Assembly: GCA_949358305.1 (NCBI GenBank)
Contig: OX442315.1
Span: forward strand, 12,674,427-12,738,426
DNA from: Strigamia acuminata
Taxonomy: Eukaryota > Arthropoda > Chilopoda > Geophilomorpha > Linotaeniidae
Direction of reading: 5' to 3'
Length of the DNA stretch: 64,000 bases
The position numbers and the translations under genes are program-made. Under the pieces are notes generated by a model. It searched no databases, was not told where the DNA came from, and saw only the letters and a list, made by a program, of their open reading frames with translations. Of this stretch, positions 32,516 to 44,177 are shown piece after piece. Each line of letters begins with the position of its first letter. The first letter of the stretch is position 1.

Positions 32516-35119
32516 ATGATGCCCACAAATTCTACTTTTAATTCTACTGATGCATATGATGACCCAGTTGTAGCATTTTTGAATGCTATCACATCAAACA
32601 CAGCTCAACATTACGCGATAACTGCAGTGTGTACAATCTTATTTCTCACGTGTGGTGTAAGTTGTATTTTTTTAATCAGGGGCGAATCCAGAAAACATAC
32701 AAGAGAGTGGCCATTTTTGTTCAATTTTTCTAACCCATAAATTAGACGATTAAATAAAAATTAAAAATTTGTAATAATGTTTCTGGTGAAAATTAAATGT
32801 TTCTGGTCAAAATTAAATGTTTCTGGTGAAAATTAAATGTTTCTGGTGAAAATTAAATGTTTCTGGTGAAAATTAAATGTTTCTGGTCAAAATTAAATGT
32901 TTCTGGTCAACAATTGCATGTTTCTGGTCAACAATTGCATGTTTCTGGTCAACAATTGCATGTTTCTGGTCAACATTTGCATGTTTCTGGTCAAAAATGA
33001 TTGTTTTGCCTAAAAATAAATCGTCTTTTGTTTCAACTAAATAATCACAACTTACTAACATGCCTAATTTTCTTGTTTCAGCTTCCATTAATTGGAATAT
33101 TCCTCTTTTTGGCTATCAACAACCTTGTTCCCTTAGCAATATTTAAAATACACTGTCTAAAATTCAGATTGAAACATGGAAAACCAGGAATCGACGAAAA
33201 TGCAGCACGAAAGGCCATCTGGTTTTGGTCCTACTGGGTAGCTAAAATATGGTTTGGTAAGTTTTTATTTCATTCCTTATGCTCTTCAATCTTCATGGAT
33301 TCATCCAAACTAAACAAGTTAAACAATTTGAAACCATACATTCCATTATCCAAAAAAATACTTTGTTAGAATTTCATATTTTGTTTTGTCACATTAATAT
33401 AGGACATGAAATAGTTGGACTCGAATCACTCCCTACAGATGAACCTGTGATGTATATTGCTGTACATGGTACAGTGCCTCCTACCCTTAACGTTGTAAAT
33501 GCAATCGTATCAAAGTATCGCCAACACATTCCATATGCTGTAGTAGACAGGCAATTCGCTAACCATCCAAGTAAATAGATATTTTTGTGGACAACACATT
33601 ATAAAAATGTTCAACATTTCTAGTGTTAAAAGGCTTTTTCACACTGTTCAATCTTGGTGCCTGGACAAGAGAAGAATGTGTGAAATTTCTTCAAGACGGC
33701 AACGACTTAGCCATAATGCCAGGTGGGAGTCTGGAACTAAAATATGCAGATTCAAATTATAACGTTGTGTGGGGTAACCGTAAAGGATTTGCAAGTGTGG
33801 CCAAAGATGCAAAAGTGGTAAATATCTGCCACCAAATTTGTCAAGTCCAAATAACAAGTTTCTTGTATTATTCAGGCTATTGTCCCGGTTTGTTTCCTCA
33901 ACTTGCACGAAGCTTTTTGGACACCATTCTTCATGAAAAGTAAGTTTAAAGGAGAGAAGCAAAAATTTTTTGAAAACTCAAACGTTTGTGCTTTTCTTGC
34001 TCGATCCTACTACCAAATAAGTTTTTAGTAAAAATTTCGCTCATTGCGCAAATCTGTGCGCAGATCCGAAGTGTGCTGGGCTCAAATTTAGAATTTTGGC
34101 GCATTCTTGGATTTACCTATAACCAAACAACACACTTTGTCACTGCTCTGCCACTGCAAGTATTGACCGTGTTAACGTTTTGGGACATCTCCTGCAATCT
34201 TTGCTAAGTTTGCAAAGCCAGCGCTTTCGTGTGTATCAGTCACAGTTGATACATGAATTTCAACAGTTATTCAGTGATCTATGTAAAGAGCAGTGCTCAA
34301 ATTCCCTGTGAAAAACATATGAAATCAAGATACAGAACAAATCTATACACAAACCTTAAAACAGAATAAATCTCTATAGATAATTGAATAGAACAAATCC
34401 CTATATAATTAATAGGATTAGGAAAATATTATAACAAATAGTACCAAACAATAACATCTTGTGTATAAGGAACAAGGAAATTCTCTGATTTAATTGAACA
34501 AAACAAATGCTACAATTAAGAGAAGCAAAACCTTTTGTCTTATTTACAGAATTCGTACGAAGCAGATTTGTACCAAAACGCTTCGCTTTTTGTTGGGGTG
34601 GACTACCGGTTAAACTTATGTAACTACGATTGTATCCTTATAATTTAAAATTGACACAGTTCATAAATTTAAACAAATGAATCGTGCAATAGTAAACCAA
34701 AAATAAAAAATAAAAACATTTATTTACAGTTCAATCATGGGTACTCCAATACCATACGACAAATCCAAAACAGATGAGGACATATTTAATGAGGCAAGTA
34801 CTAAGTAGACTATAACCGATACCCAAACTTTAGAATATTGCCGATACCGATTATCAGCAACCGGATGTAGACCTGAGTAGTATTTCAATGCACTTTGATG
34901 ACCAATAATAAATCAGATTGTACAAATTCAAAAGCTTTTGATCATTCTTTGTTTTTTTTTTTTAAATTCCAGACTTTAAGTGCAATGAAACAACTAATTG
35001 CTGCAAATCAGAGGATTCCAGGAAACAAATTCTATGCTTTACTTGATAGATTCCGAACAATCAAGATCAATTTTCCTAACAATACTCCAAGTAATGTTGC
35101 CACCACTATTCAAGTTTAA
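32516..35119 (+). CDS. TMEM68/DGAT2-like membrane acyltransferase, copy 3
   Basis: Exons 32516-32656, 33082-33256, 33403-33570, 33624-33817, 33876-33939, 34550-34619, 34730-34793 and 34973-35119 join to 340 residues. It starts MMPTNSTFNST, about 14 residues shorter at the N-terminus than copies 2 and 6; the homologous upstream ATG is gone. Core motifs: VHGTVPPT in exon 3, GAWTREECVKFLQDGND, MPGGSLELK and NVVWGNRKGFA in exon 4, then RFAFCWGGLPVKL-like, GTPIPYDKSKT and QRIPGNKFYALLDRF. The donor after exon 7 is GCAAGT, not GT, shared only with copy 4. Intron 1 holds a minisatellite. Exon 3 is 6 nt longer than in copies 1 and 2 (NHPS). Reads intact. Confidence 0.86.
32765..33000 (+). repeat. Minisatellite in intron 1 of copy 3
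   Basis: About eleven tandem units of roughly 20-21 bp: GTTTCTGGTGAAAATTAAAT units first, then GTTTCTGGTCAACAATTGCAT units. The same unit type fills the same intron of copy 4 (37017-37240). Confidence 0.9.
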
Positions 35120-35304
35120 TTGATTTGAGAACAAGAATCTCAAACAGTTATAAGTTATAGAATATTTCACTTAATATCTTAAAAATACAGTGATCATTTT
35201 AAAGTTTTGTCAAGAATTAAATGTACAAAGTCTAGACAATTTGAAAGATTTATAAAAATTAAAAAAAAAAAACAGATACTTATGAAACTTGTACATAACA
35301 AAGT

Positions 35305-35516
35305 ACACTTCCGGGAAGAACATGTGTGCGCCCTGAGGAGAAAGAGGGTGTCGGGCTTCAACAGCCATTGGCTGCAGTAGTCACCTGACCCCGCTCTATA
35401 AAGCTGGGGGGTTTCCTGCCTTTAGAGTTATACAGAACTTACCAAAACATACAACAGAACACAGCAATACTTCCTCAAACGGCAGGCCAACTTTGAACCA
35501 AATTAGAGTTATAGAG
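35305..35516 (+). repeat. LTR fragment related to the A/B family
   Basis: CTATAAAGCTGGGGGGTTTCC, then CAGAACTTACCAAAACATACAACAGAACACAGCAA and the CGGCAGGCCAACTT block match the TATA-to-R part of LTR A (4410-4505). It is a diverged relic; the hAT-type MITE at 35517 interrupts its right side. Confidence 0.75.
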
Positions 35517-35837
35517 CAGGGGTTGGCAAGTAATTTTAAGTGGGGTCCAAATACTATTTAAAATTTTTATCGAGGTCCAGAAAAAAAAACATTTACAAAC
35601 ATAAGAAAACGGAAAAAAACACTTAAAAACCAAATAAATCCCCCAATAAACACACACAACCCCAAAAATACCAATAAAACCTAAAAAACATGAAAAAAAC
35701 AGGAAAAACAAGAAAAAAAAACACACCGAAAAACCAAAGAAACCAAGAGAAAAACGTCGCTAAAACGTCTCCGCGGACCAAGTTTCGACCTTTCGTGGTC
35801 CGTATACGGACCGCGGTCTGCCTATTGCCGACCGCTG
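35517..35837. mobile_element. hAT-type MITE (321 bp)
   Basis: The terminal inverted repeats are CAGGGGTTGGCAAGTA and, on the complement of the right end, CAGCGGTCGGCAATAG. The 8-bp flanks TTATAGAG (35509-35516) and TTTTAGAG (35838-35845) agree at seven positions, the target duplication length of hAT elements. Interior has GTGGTCCGTATACGGACCGCGG near the right end. No ORF. Confidence 0.8.
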
Positions 35838-35881
35838 TTTTAGAGGATACATTTGTGTAAGTGTATTTGATACTTCTCTAT

Positions 35882-36222
35882 ACTCTTTTTCAAGTCAAGA
35901 AGGCCCCTAAATCTCATTGGTCGAGCCATTTTACTGGTGTAGTAATCCAAAAAAAATAGACCCAAAATCCAGAATTGCATTACAATGTACAGACATTGTA
36001 ATCGATTACCTATTGTTAGGGAATTGTTTGCTTTCCTGACATAGCAACCAATAAATAGAAAAACACGATTTTTAAATTAAAAAGTGCATAAAACTTTATT
36101 TCTTTAATGGAAATAACATTGTAATGCAATTCTGGTGTTTGGGTCTATTTTTTCGATTACTACACCAGTAAAATGGTTTGACCAATGAGATTTAGGGGCC
36201 TTCATGACTCGAAAAAGAGTTT
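35882..36222. mobile_element. MITE with ~105-bp inverted repeats
   Basis: The left arm (ACTCTTTTTCAAGTCAAGAA, then GGCCCCTAAATCTCATTGG) and the complement of the right arm (ACTCTTTTTCGAGTCATGAA, then the same block) match for about 105 bp into ATTGCATTACAATGT. No coding capacity. The ends are uncertain by a few bases; TA flanks are possible. Confidence 0.82.
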
Positions 36223-36780
36223 AGCAATCTTGCAACCACTTGTATTTACGAGTGGACTTTATCCGTTTAAATTTGTAAGTTTACATTGCCCGTAGTGCAA
36301 AGTCAAGAGGAAATGCAAATTATTTTAGAAAAATCACATTTTTTACGAAAATAGTTTATTTTTGCAAATATCTCTACTCAAATAAACTGTTGGTACTTCT
36401 TTTATTTAAAAAAAAAGATTTTTTAAAAATATCGGTATTGGCTGATATTTGTGCAAGAATGTAACAAAATACCCGTAAGTTAGTTATTGCTTTTCTGCTC
36501 AACACTAAAAAGTAAACAATTCAATTTTACTTAGAACAAACTATAAATTAACATTTGATTAGTTATCTTCTCAGAAACCATTCAATGAACCCATTTCCTT
36601 GAGATAAGCTACAATGACTTCAAACAAAAAGAACTTTACAAAACACAAGCTGCATTTGGTCGTGATTTACTATCTGCAAACCACGACAGTTGAATTGTAA
36701 ATGCCAAGCAATAGGTTGGTTTTTCTCATAACTGAGCCTAGAACTTATACCAGACGGATTTTTCATTCTTTTATTCATCT

Positions 36781-39700
36781 ATGTTGACCACAAATTCTCC
36801 TTTTAATTCTACTGATGGACATGATGATCCAGTTGTAGCATTTTTAAATGCTATCACATCAAACACAGCTCAACATTATGCGATAACTGCAGTGTGTACA
36901 ATCTTATTTCTCACATGTGGTGTAAGTTGTATTTTTTTAATCAGGGGCGAATCCAGAAAACATTCAAGAGAATGGCCATTTTTGTTCAATTTTTCCAACC
37001 CATAAATTAGATGATTCTGGTCAAAAATTAAATGTTTGTGGTCAACAATTGCACGTTTGCGGTCAACAATTGCATGTTTCTGGTCAACAATTGCATGTTT
37101 CTGGTCAACAATTGCATGTTTCTGGTCAACAATTGCAAGTTTCTGGTCAACAATTCCATGTTTCTGGTCAACAATTGCATGTTTCTGATTAACAATTGCA
37201 TTTTCTGGTAAAAAAATTGAATGTTTCTGGTCAAAAATGATTATTTTGTCTAAAAGAAATCATTTTTGGTGTCAGAGTAAATCTTTTGGAGCTAAATATA
37301 AATTTTTTGTCCAAAAAATGGAATTTTTCTTTTGTTTCCCTGGATCCACTCTGATTTCGCCTAAATAATCACAACTTACTAACATCTCTAATTTTCTGGT
37401 TTCAGCTTCCATTAATTGGAATAGTACTCTTCTCAGCTGTCAACTATCTTGTTGCTATAACAATATATAATATACACTGTCTAAAATTCAGATTGAAGCA
37501 TGGAAAAGCAGGAATTGACGAAAATGCAGCACGACAGGCCATCTGGACATGGTGGTACTGGGTTTCTAAAATATGGTTTGGTAAGTTTTTATTTCATTCC
37601 ATATCCTCTTCAGGGCTTTGAAGCGTTAAGATTCCTTTATCCCTAAGAAATACCTTTTGTCACATTAATACAGGGCACGAAGTATTTGGACTCGAATCAC
37701 TCCCTCCAGATGAACCTGTAATGTTTATTGCAGTACATGGTGTGTATCCTCCTACCCTTGGCAGTGCAAATGCAATCATATCAAGGTATCGCCAACATCA
37801 TCCATACGCTGTAGTCGACAAAAATCACGCTAATCATCCACGTAAACACAAATCTTTATCGATAAATAAATTCATTTACAATATAATAATATTCAATGAT
37901 TTATAGTTTTTAAACCTTTTTTCACACTGTTCAATTTCGGAGCCTGGTCAAGAGAGGAATGTGTGAAAATTCTTCAAGATGGCAACGACTTAGCCATAAT
38001 GCCTGGTGGAAGTGTAGAAATAAAATACTCCGATTCAAATTATAATATTGTGTGGGGTAACCATAAAGGATTTGCAAGTGTGGCCAAAGATGCAAAAGTG
38101 GTAAATATCTGCCACCAAATTTGTCAAGTCCAAATAACAAGTTTCTTGTATTATTCAGGCTATTGTCCCGATTGTTTGCCTCAACTTGAATGAAGCTTTT
38201 TGGACACCATTCATCATCAAAAGTAAGTTTAACCAGATATACTACTGTAGTACAGAATGAGTCAAAAGTCTAGACATACCGTACTTTATGTCTTGAAAAT
38301 GACTAAAGATATATCAATTCTACTAATAATGCGGTCGAATAAAAAGTTGATTGACAAGCTATTCAGTGTTCTCGTACATGACGTCTCTCAATCACCTGAC
38401 TGTACTTAAGGAACAAACAAATTCTCCGTTTTGATGCTACAAAAAAGTAAAACTCTTTTTCTTATTTTCAGAATTCGCACGCAGCAGATTTGCACCAAAA
38501 CGCTTTGCTTTTTGTTGGGGTGGTCTACCGGTTAAACTTATGTAACTAAGACTAAGGGGTTTCATTAAATGAGCAATTAGTTGATTACTTTGATTACATT
38601 GATTAGTCGATTACTTGATGTGTCATGTGACTGGATTCAATCAATCCCGAGAATAATCATTTCATCAAATAAGCAACTAAGCAACTAATCAAGTAATCAC
38701 CCCCAACCATGATTTTTTGCTGACTTGGGTCGATTATAAGTGCTCTCTCAACTGAAACCAACATGGCGGCACCAGACCCGCTTCAACTACACAAGGTCAT
38801 AATATAACAAAGTCTGCTCAGTTTAGGTTAAACTGAACACATGAAATGAGTTAGGTAGTTGCAATTATTATTTGTAGGAACTTTTTTTTAAACAATTGCA
38901 ACGTATTTAAGTTACACAGTTAAACAATTCCACCCAACGGAGCAATAATCACATAATCAGATTTTTGTTGGGCCCTCAATAAATGAGTGATTACAATTAT
39001 TGCAATAATCAACTAATCACAATAATCGCTCATTTAATGAAACCCCTTAATGTATCTTTATAATTAAAATTGACACAGTTCATACCGTACTGCCTCGATT
39101 TAACGCCGGGGCGTTTATTTACTTTTCCAAGTCGACCCCTCCGGCGATTATTCAAAGCCCGGCGATTATTCGCGCCGGGCGTCTAACGAAAAAAAAAGGT
39201 TTTTTTACTGCCGCCACCCAATCATTTACGTTAAATTACCGTATATTCGTCTAAAAAACGTTTAAAACCGGCGTTTAAACAAACCCGGCGTTTATTTAAG
39301 GCCGGCGTTTATTGCCTTTTCGTTCTGAGTTTGCCCGGCGTTTAATCAGGAGCCGGCGTTTAGATACGACCGGCGTTAAATCAAGGCAGTACGGTAAATT
39401 TAAACAAATGAATCGTGTAATAGTAAACCAAAAATAAAAAATAAAAATTCTTTTTTACAGTTCAATCATGGGTACTCCAATACCATACGACAATTCCAAA
39501 ACAGTTGACGACATATTTAATGAGGCAAGTACTAAGTAGACTTTAACCGATACCCAAACTTCAGAATATTGCCGATACCGATTATCGGCAACCGGATATA
39601 GACCTAAGTATGTTCTTCAATGCACTTTAATGGCCAAAGATACGACGTAATTGAACAAATCCAAAAGCTAATATGTTGATGATTCTTTGTATTTTTTAAA

Positions 39701-39844
39701 TTCCAGACTTTAGATGCAATGAAACAACTAATTACTGCAAATCAGAAGATTCCAGGAAACAAGTTGTGTGCTTTACTTGACAGATTCCGGAAAATCACCC
39801 CTAAGCTTAACACTTCAACTAATGTTGCCTCTATCCAAGTTTAA
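36781..39844 (+). CDS. TMEM68/DGAT2-like membrane acyltransferase, copy 4
   Basis: Exons 36781-36921, 37406-37580, 37674-37841, 37907-38100, 38159-38222, 38472-38541, 39461-39524 and 39707-39844 join to 337 residues. Starts MLTTNSPFNST. Landmarks: VHGVYPPT, GAWSREECVKILQDGND, MPGGSVEIK, NIVWGNHKGFA, AIVPIVCLNLNEAFWTPF, GGLPVKL, GTPIPYDNSKT and QKIPGNKLCALLDRF. As in copy 3 the exon 7 donor is GC (GAG|GCAAGT). Intron 6 took up two MITEs (38555-39047 and 39085-39394), both absent from copy 3 at the same spots, so they arrived after the 3/4 duplication. The last exon is slightly shorter than in the other copies. Otherwise intact; catalytic His kept, following acid absent. Confidence 0.86.
37017..37240 (+). 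repeat. Minisatellite in intron 1 of copy 4
   Basis: About ten units of the form GTTTCTGGTCAACAATTGCAT, homologous to the array in copy 3 but dominated by the CAATTGCAT variant. Confidence 0.88.
38555..39047. mobile_element. MITE, AGGGGTTTCATTAA ends (493 bp)
   Basis: The left end AGGGGTTTCATTAAATGAGC is repeated as the complement of the right end, with TA on both sides (38553-38554 and 39048-39049). Copy 3 intron 6 has the same flanks joined without it, confirming insertion and boundaries. Its ends match the 1.6-kb element at 28652. Confidence 0.88.
39085..39394. mobile_element. GC-rich MITE, CCGTACTGCC ends (310 bp)
   Basis: CCGTACTGCCTCGATTTAACGCCGG at the left recurs as the complement of the right end, with TA flanks (39083-39084 and 39395-39396). 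The interior is full of short GGCGTTTA/GGCGATTATT repeats. Copy 3 has the empty site CATAAATTTAAACAAATG. Its base composition is very different from the surrounding intron. Confidence 0.87.
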
Positions 39845-41692
39845 ATGATTTCAAACCATTAAATGGTTTTCAAATGTACATAACTGTAAACTGTTTTGAT
39901 TTAAAACTTCATCCGAATACAATATACAAAACTAACAATTCATGTCCAAACAAAAGTACGTATGTTCGAGATGTGGGTGTGCAGATTGCGCCCTGCACAC
40001 AGGCGCCTTATCAGGAAGTAATATTTCATGCAACAGCTGATTTGTTTTTATTTTAAAACGAAAACAGTTAACTTAAGATGACTAAGATAAGTTGGATAGT
40101 ACTAATTTCATGGTGCTCTACAACTTTGTATTGGAAATTTTGCTCTATCTCGACCAGTTAACGAGTTAGCAAATGAAAAGTGCATTGTTGCATGTCTGGC
40201 ATAAAATTTGATTACACTATTGGATTCGTCATCCCTACTTTGCTTCAGACAAGTCTACTTGGTTTTTTGAAAAAGCGTATACTTATTCTGGAAATTGACT
40301 GTAACGTCTTAAACAAAACACCCTGTATTTTAAATTCTAATACATATTTTGCTTTGCACTTAATGCATTCCAAATCTTATAGCAATTTGTGGAATTACCC
40401 ATTTCACTTCTAATTGCGCACCTGTACGTAATTGGAAGCCCGTGTGCTATTTGCAAAACTTATTTTTGCCCGCGCGCAATTAGAGGCCTGCGAGCCATTG
40501 TAAGATATACGACAAGTATATTTATTCGTACACCTATGGATAAAAAAATCTTCACATTCTGCCCGGCTGCTTCAGCTCCAAATGTGACTAAGTCACATTT
40601 AAACTTTCTGTTGCTCCCAGGAAAAGTAGACTGCTCCAGCCGCCAGTGGCAGAAAAATGAACTGCTTATTTGAAGCTGAAACAGCCTGACAGCATGTGCA
40701 AATTTTTTTGACCATAGATGTACAGTCATGTTCAAAAAAACCGGACCTTCACTCTATGCTGGTAATTAAAATTGTGAGTAGTTTCATGTTTTGCCACTAG
40801 ATGAAACGCCAGACATCAACAGGTGATATCATAGCCTTGGCTACAGTGATCTTTTGATAATTAAGTAGACAGTTTTAAAAAGCTAAATGTAAATTATTCT
40901 CACAGAAAAACTGTATAAATGTGAAATAATAAGAAATAAAAAGGTAATTTGTTCACTATTTTTTAATAATATAAAATTTTTTTTTGCAATATAATTTCAA
41001 TGTATTTTTGAACCATATGGGGCATTCTACGGACCACACATATTTCTGGGCCCGCACCTTCATTCAAAGTGGTATTCAGCACCCCCATAAAATATAACTT
41101 GATATTTTACCATGAGCACATGCGTGGAAAAACTGCTGCGGAGTAGATGGCAATTCTGCAAGCTGCACACGTATATGGCCAACAAATTTAATGGATAATT
41201 ACATCTACTAGTAGTTTCAAAACTGATAAGCTTAGGATAGCTTAGGATAAGCTAGCTGTGTTCGCACTACATTTATACAGAATACAACTAGTTTTAAAGA
41301 GTTAAGCTAGCTTGGCCGCAGTTTCCCCAAGTCGCTGTACATTGATGTCGCGCTAGATGACACCCCCCCCCTGCGATCAACTCCCAGAACAATACTCTCA
41401 ACAAAATCAAAAAAGCAAACAATTCAGTTTCCCTACTAACGATTAACATTTGACAGCAGCATCCTGATTGTTTTGTTTCCTACAACAAAAGCCATTTCCT
41501 TCAGAGAAGCAACAATGGTTTGAAACAAAAGAACTTTTACGACACACAAGCTGCATCTGGTTCTGACTAATAATACTATCCGCAAATCTAGACAGATGAG
41601 TTATAAATTTACAAACAATACAGTGGAATCACAAATTCACTTAGATTTTCCTCAGAACTTTACCAGTTAACATTTCAACAATTCACTCTTCT
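39845..41692. other. Intergenic between copies 4 and 5
   Basis: No gene seen. 40035-40175 is a fragment of the palindromic MITE family nested at 29128 (shared CTCTACAACTTTGTA-TTGGAAATTTTGCT). 40721 starts TACAGTCATGTTCAAAAAAA, a Tc1/mariner-like end without a clear partner. The last ~250 bp are the copy 5 upstream region. Confidence 0.5.
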
Positions 41693-43673
41693 ATGTTGTC
41701 CACAAACTCTTCTTTCAATTCTACCGAAGGGTACGATGACCCAGTTGTGACATTTTTGAATGCTATCACATCAAACACAGCTCAACAATATGCAATAACT
41801 GCAGTGTGCACAATCTCATTTATCATATTTTGTGTAAGCTCTTTCAACTATATAAAACATCACAACCTAATAACATCTAATTTTCTTGTTTCAGCTTCCA
41901 TCGATTGGAGTAATACTCTTTTTAGCAATTAACCATGGTGGTGCTGTAGCAATATACAAAATATACTGCCTAAAATACAGACTGAAGCATGGAAAAACAG
42001 GAATTGATGAAGATGCAGCACGACATGCCATCCAGGCATGGTGGTACTGGATATCTAAAATATGGTTTGGTGTGTTTTTACTTCTGTTCAACACTTTTTG
42101 GTTGTCACACGCGTGCAGTAATGTTTTTCTAAGCGATGTCCCAGAACGACGGTGTTGGTGAAATGATGATTCGGGATGGGTCGTAACAAACAACTTAACA
42201 GTAACGTTTTAATGCAGGAACTGAACTGCAAAGGTTCACAACAATACACAGTCACATGCTATTCATTTGAAAAATCTATTTATAGTAACAAAATATGTCA
42301 AGAACATCGCGTAGTCTCCCGCCACACCGCCCGACATCCATCAGTTCATTCTTTCGTTTATTCATTAAATTCATTCGTTTAATCTTTTTTTAAATATTTG
42401 TTTTGTCACATTAATGTAGGACATGAAATGCTTGGACTCGAACAAGTCCCTCCAGATGAAGCAGTGATTTTTGTCGTATTACATGGCGTGACGCCTGCTC
42501 CCTTGGGCAGTGGAAATGCACTCATATCAAAATATCGCCAACAACATCCGTATGCTGTAATAGACAGAAAGCATGCTAACCATCCAGGTAAATAGATATT
42601 TGTTGTGGGTAAACACTAGACATTATAAAAATGCTGAACATTTGCAGCAATGAAACCATTTTTCACACTGTTCAATTTCGGAGCCTATTCAAGAGAAGAA
42701 TGTGTGAAAATTCTTCAAGATGGAAACGACTTAGCCATAATGCCAGGTGGGAGTCTGGAACTAAAACATTCAGATTCAAATTATAACATTGTGTGGGGTC
42801 ACCGTAAAGGATTTGCAAGTGTGGCCAAAGACGCTAAAGTGGTCAGTATCTGCCACCAAATTTTTCAAGTGCAAATAACAACTTTCTTGTATTATTCAGG
42901 CTATTGTCCCGATTTGTGTTCTCAACTTAAATGAAGCTTTTTGGACACCATTCTACATCAAAAGTATAAGTTTAACCAGATAAATACAAGAGATTATGAA
43001 ATTCTAATTCGATTATAAAACAAAAACACAACCGACCAAAACTAATATGACATAAGCAAAACGTTTTTCTTATTTTTAGGATTCGCACACAGCAGATTTG
43101 CACCCAAAAACTTTGTTATGGGCGTGGGTGGACTACCAGTTAGACTGACGTAACTAAGACTGTACCCTTATTAACAAACCACACTAGTATAAATTATAAA
43201 TAAATAAACACTTTTATTTATAGTTCAATTGTGGGTGCTCCAATACCATATGACGAATCAAAAACTGCTGACGACATATTTGATGAGGTAAATACAAAGT
43301 AAACTTTGATCGATATCCATATTTTACAATATCGCCGACACCAATTATCGATAATTGGCCGATACCGATACCTCAAAACTCAACTACGGTAAATTTTGAC
43401 GGAGAAAAATCAATTTCTCCAGACATGATTCCCCGATTGCATTTTAGTAGCCCATAATAAATCAATTTGCAGAAATTCAAAGAAAAATATGTTGATCAAT
43501 CTTTATATATTTTTAAATTCCAGACTTTAAGTGCAATGAAACAACTAGTTGCTGCAAATCAGAGGATTCCAGGAAACAAGTTCTGCGCTTTGCTCGACAG
43601 ATTCCGAAAAATCAAGCCTAAGATCAACGTTCCTAGCAATACTCCAACTAAAGTTGTCACTGTTCAAGTTTAA
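41693..43673 (+). CDS. TMEM68/DGAT2-like membrane acyltransferase, copy 5
   Basis: Exons 41693-41833, 41895-42069, 42420-42587, 42648-42841, 42900-42963, 43080-43149, 43224-43287 and 43524-43673 join to 341 residues. It starts MLSTNSSFNST. Upstream DNA still resembles the longer N-terminus of copy 2 (TTTACCAGTTAAC), but it holds a stop there, so the start has moved downstream. Core: LHGVTPAP in exon 3, GAYSREECVKILQDGND, MPGGSLELK, NIVWGHRKGFA, VGGLPVRL, GAPIPYDESKT and QRIPGNKFCALLDRF. The exon 2 donor is GTGTGT. Exon 7 uses a normal GT donor, unlike copies 3 and 4. Intact reading frame. Confidence 0.86.
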
Positions 43674-43775
43674 ACGATATCAAAGCAGCCAATGGCTTTC
43701 AAGTTAACATATCTGTAAATACCTTTTTTTTAAAAAAAATAAAGTGCATAAAATATGGAAGAAAGTGAACAGAAC

Positions 43776-44177
43776 TATACTCTGGCCGAGCATAAGAGTG
43801 CACTATTTCCTATTGGCCCAGCTTGATTACTCCTGTGGACTGTGTACTTCCACCAGGAAAAGTAGTCTTGTTCTATTTTTAATTTGTATAATTATTTTCA
43901 TGATGTAAGTTTATTTCTTTTCTATAAAAAATGTTTTTTAAAATCATAAAATATTGTGTTACTGTATGCTGGTTTTATTTCTAAATACATGTTTGTTTAG
44001 ACTGCTGAGTTTATTGGTTGCTTTGTCAGGAAAGCAAGCAGTTTTTGAATTTTCTTATCGGTTGCATTGTCTGGAAAGCACTCAACATGTATTTTGGTCT
44101 TTTTTTTGGGATCACTACACTAGTGAAAAGACTGGGCCAATAGGAAATAGCGCACTCTTATACTCGGCCAGAGTATA
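43776..44177. mobile_element. MITE, TATACTCTGGCCGAG ends (402 bp)
   Basis: The left end TATACTCTGGCCGAGCATAA, followed by GAGTGCACTATTTCCTATTGGCCC, is repeated as the complement of the right end (TATACTCTGGCCGAGTATAA...) for about 45 bp. No coding capacity. The pattern (GATCACTACAC plus PyATTGGCC) is similar in style to the MITE at 35882. Confidence 0.8.

Larger units (their letters stand above)
35120..36780. other. Intergenic between copies 3 and 4, mostly repeats
   Basis: It contains an LTR fragment (35305-35516), a hAT-type MITE (35517-35837), a long-arm MITE (35882-36222) and the copy 4 promoter region (motifs TTTCCTTGAGATAAGCTACAATG-like near 36593). No gene seen. Confidence 0.5.

Noticed and set aside
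32765-33000. CRISPR-like array appearance of the intron repeats
   Set aside because: Units are directly tandem with no unique spacers and the context is a eukaryotic intron.
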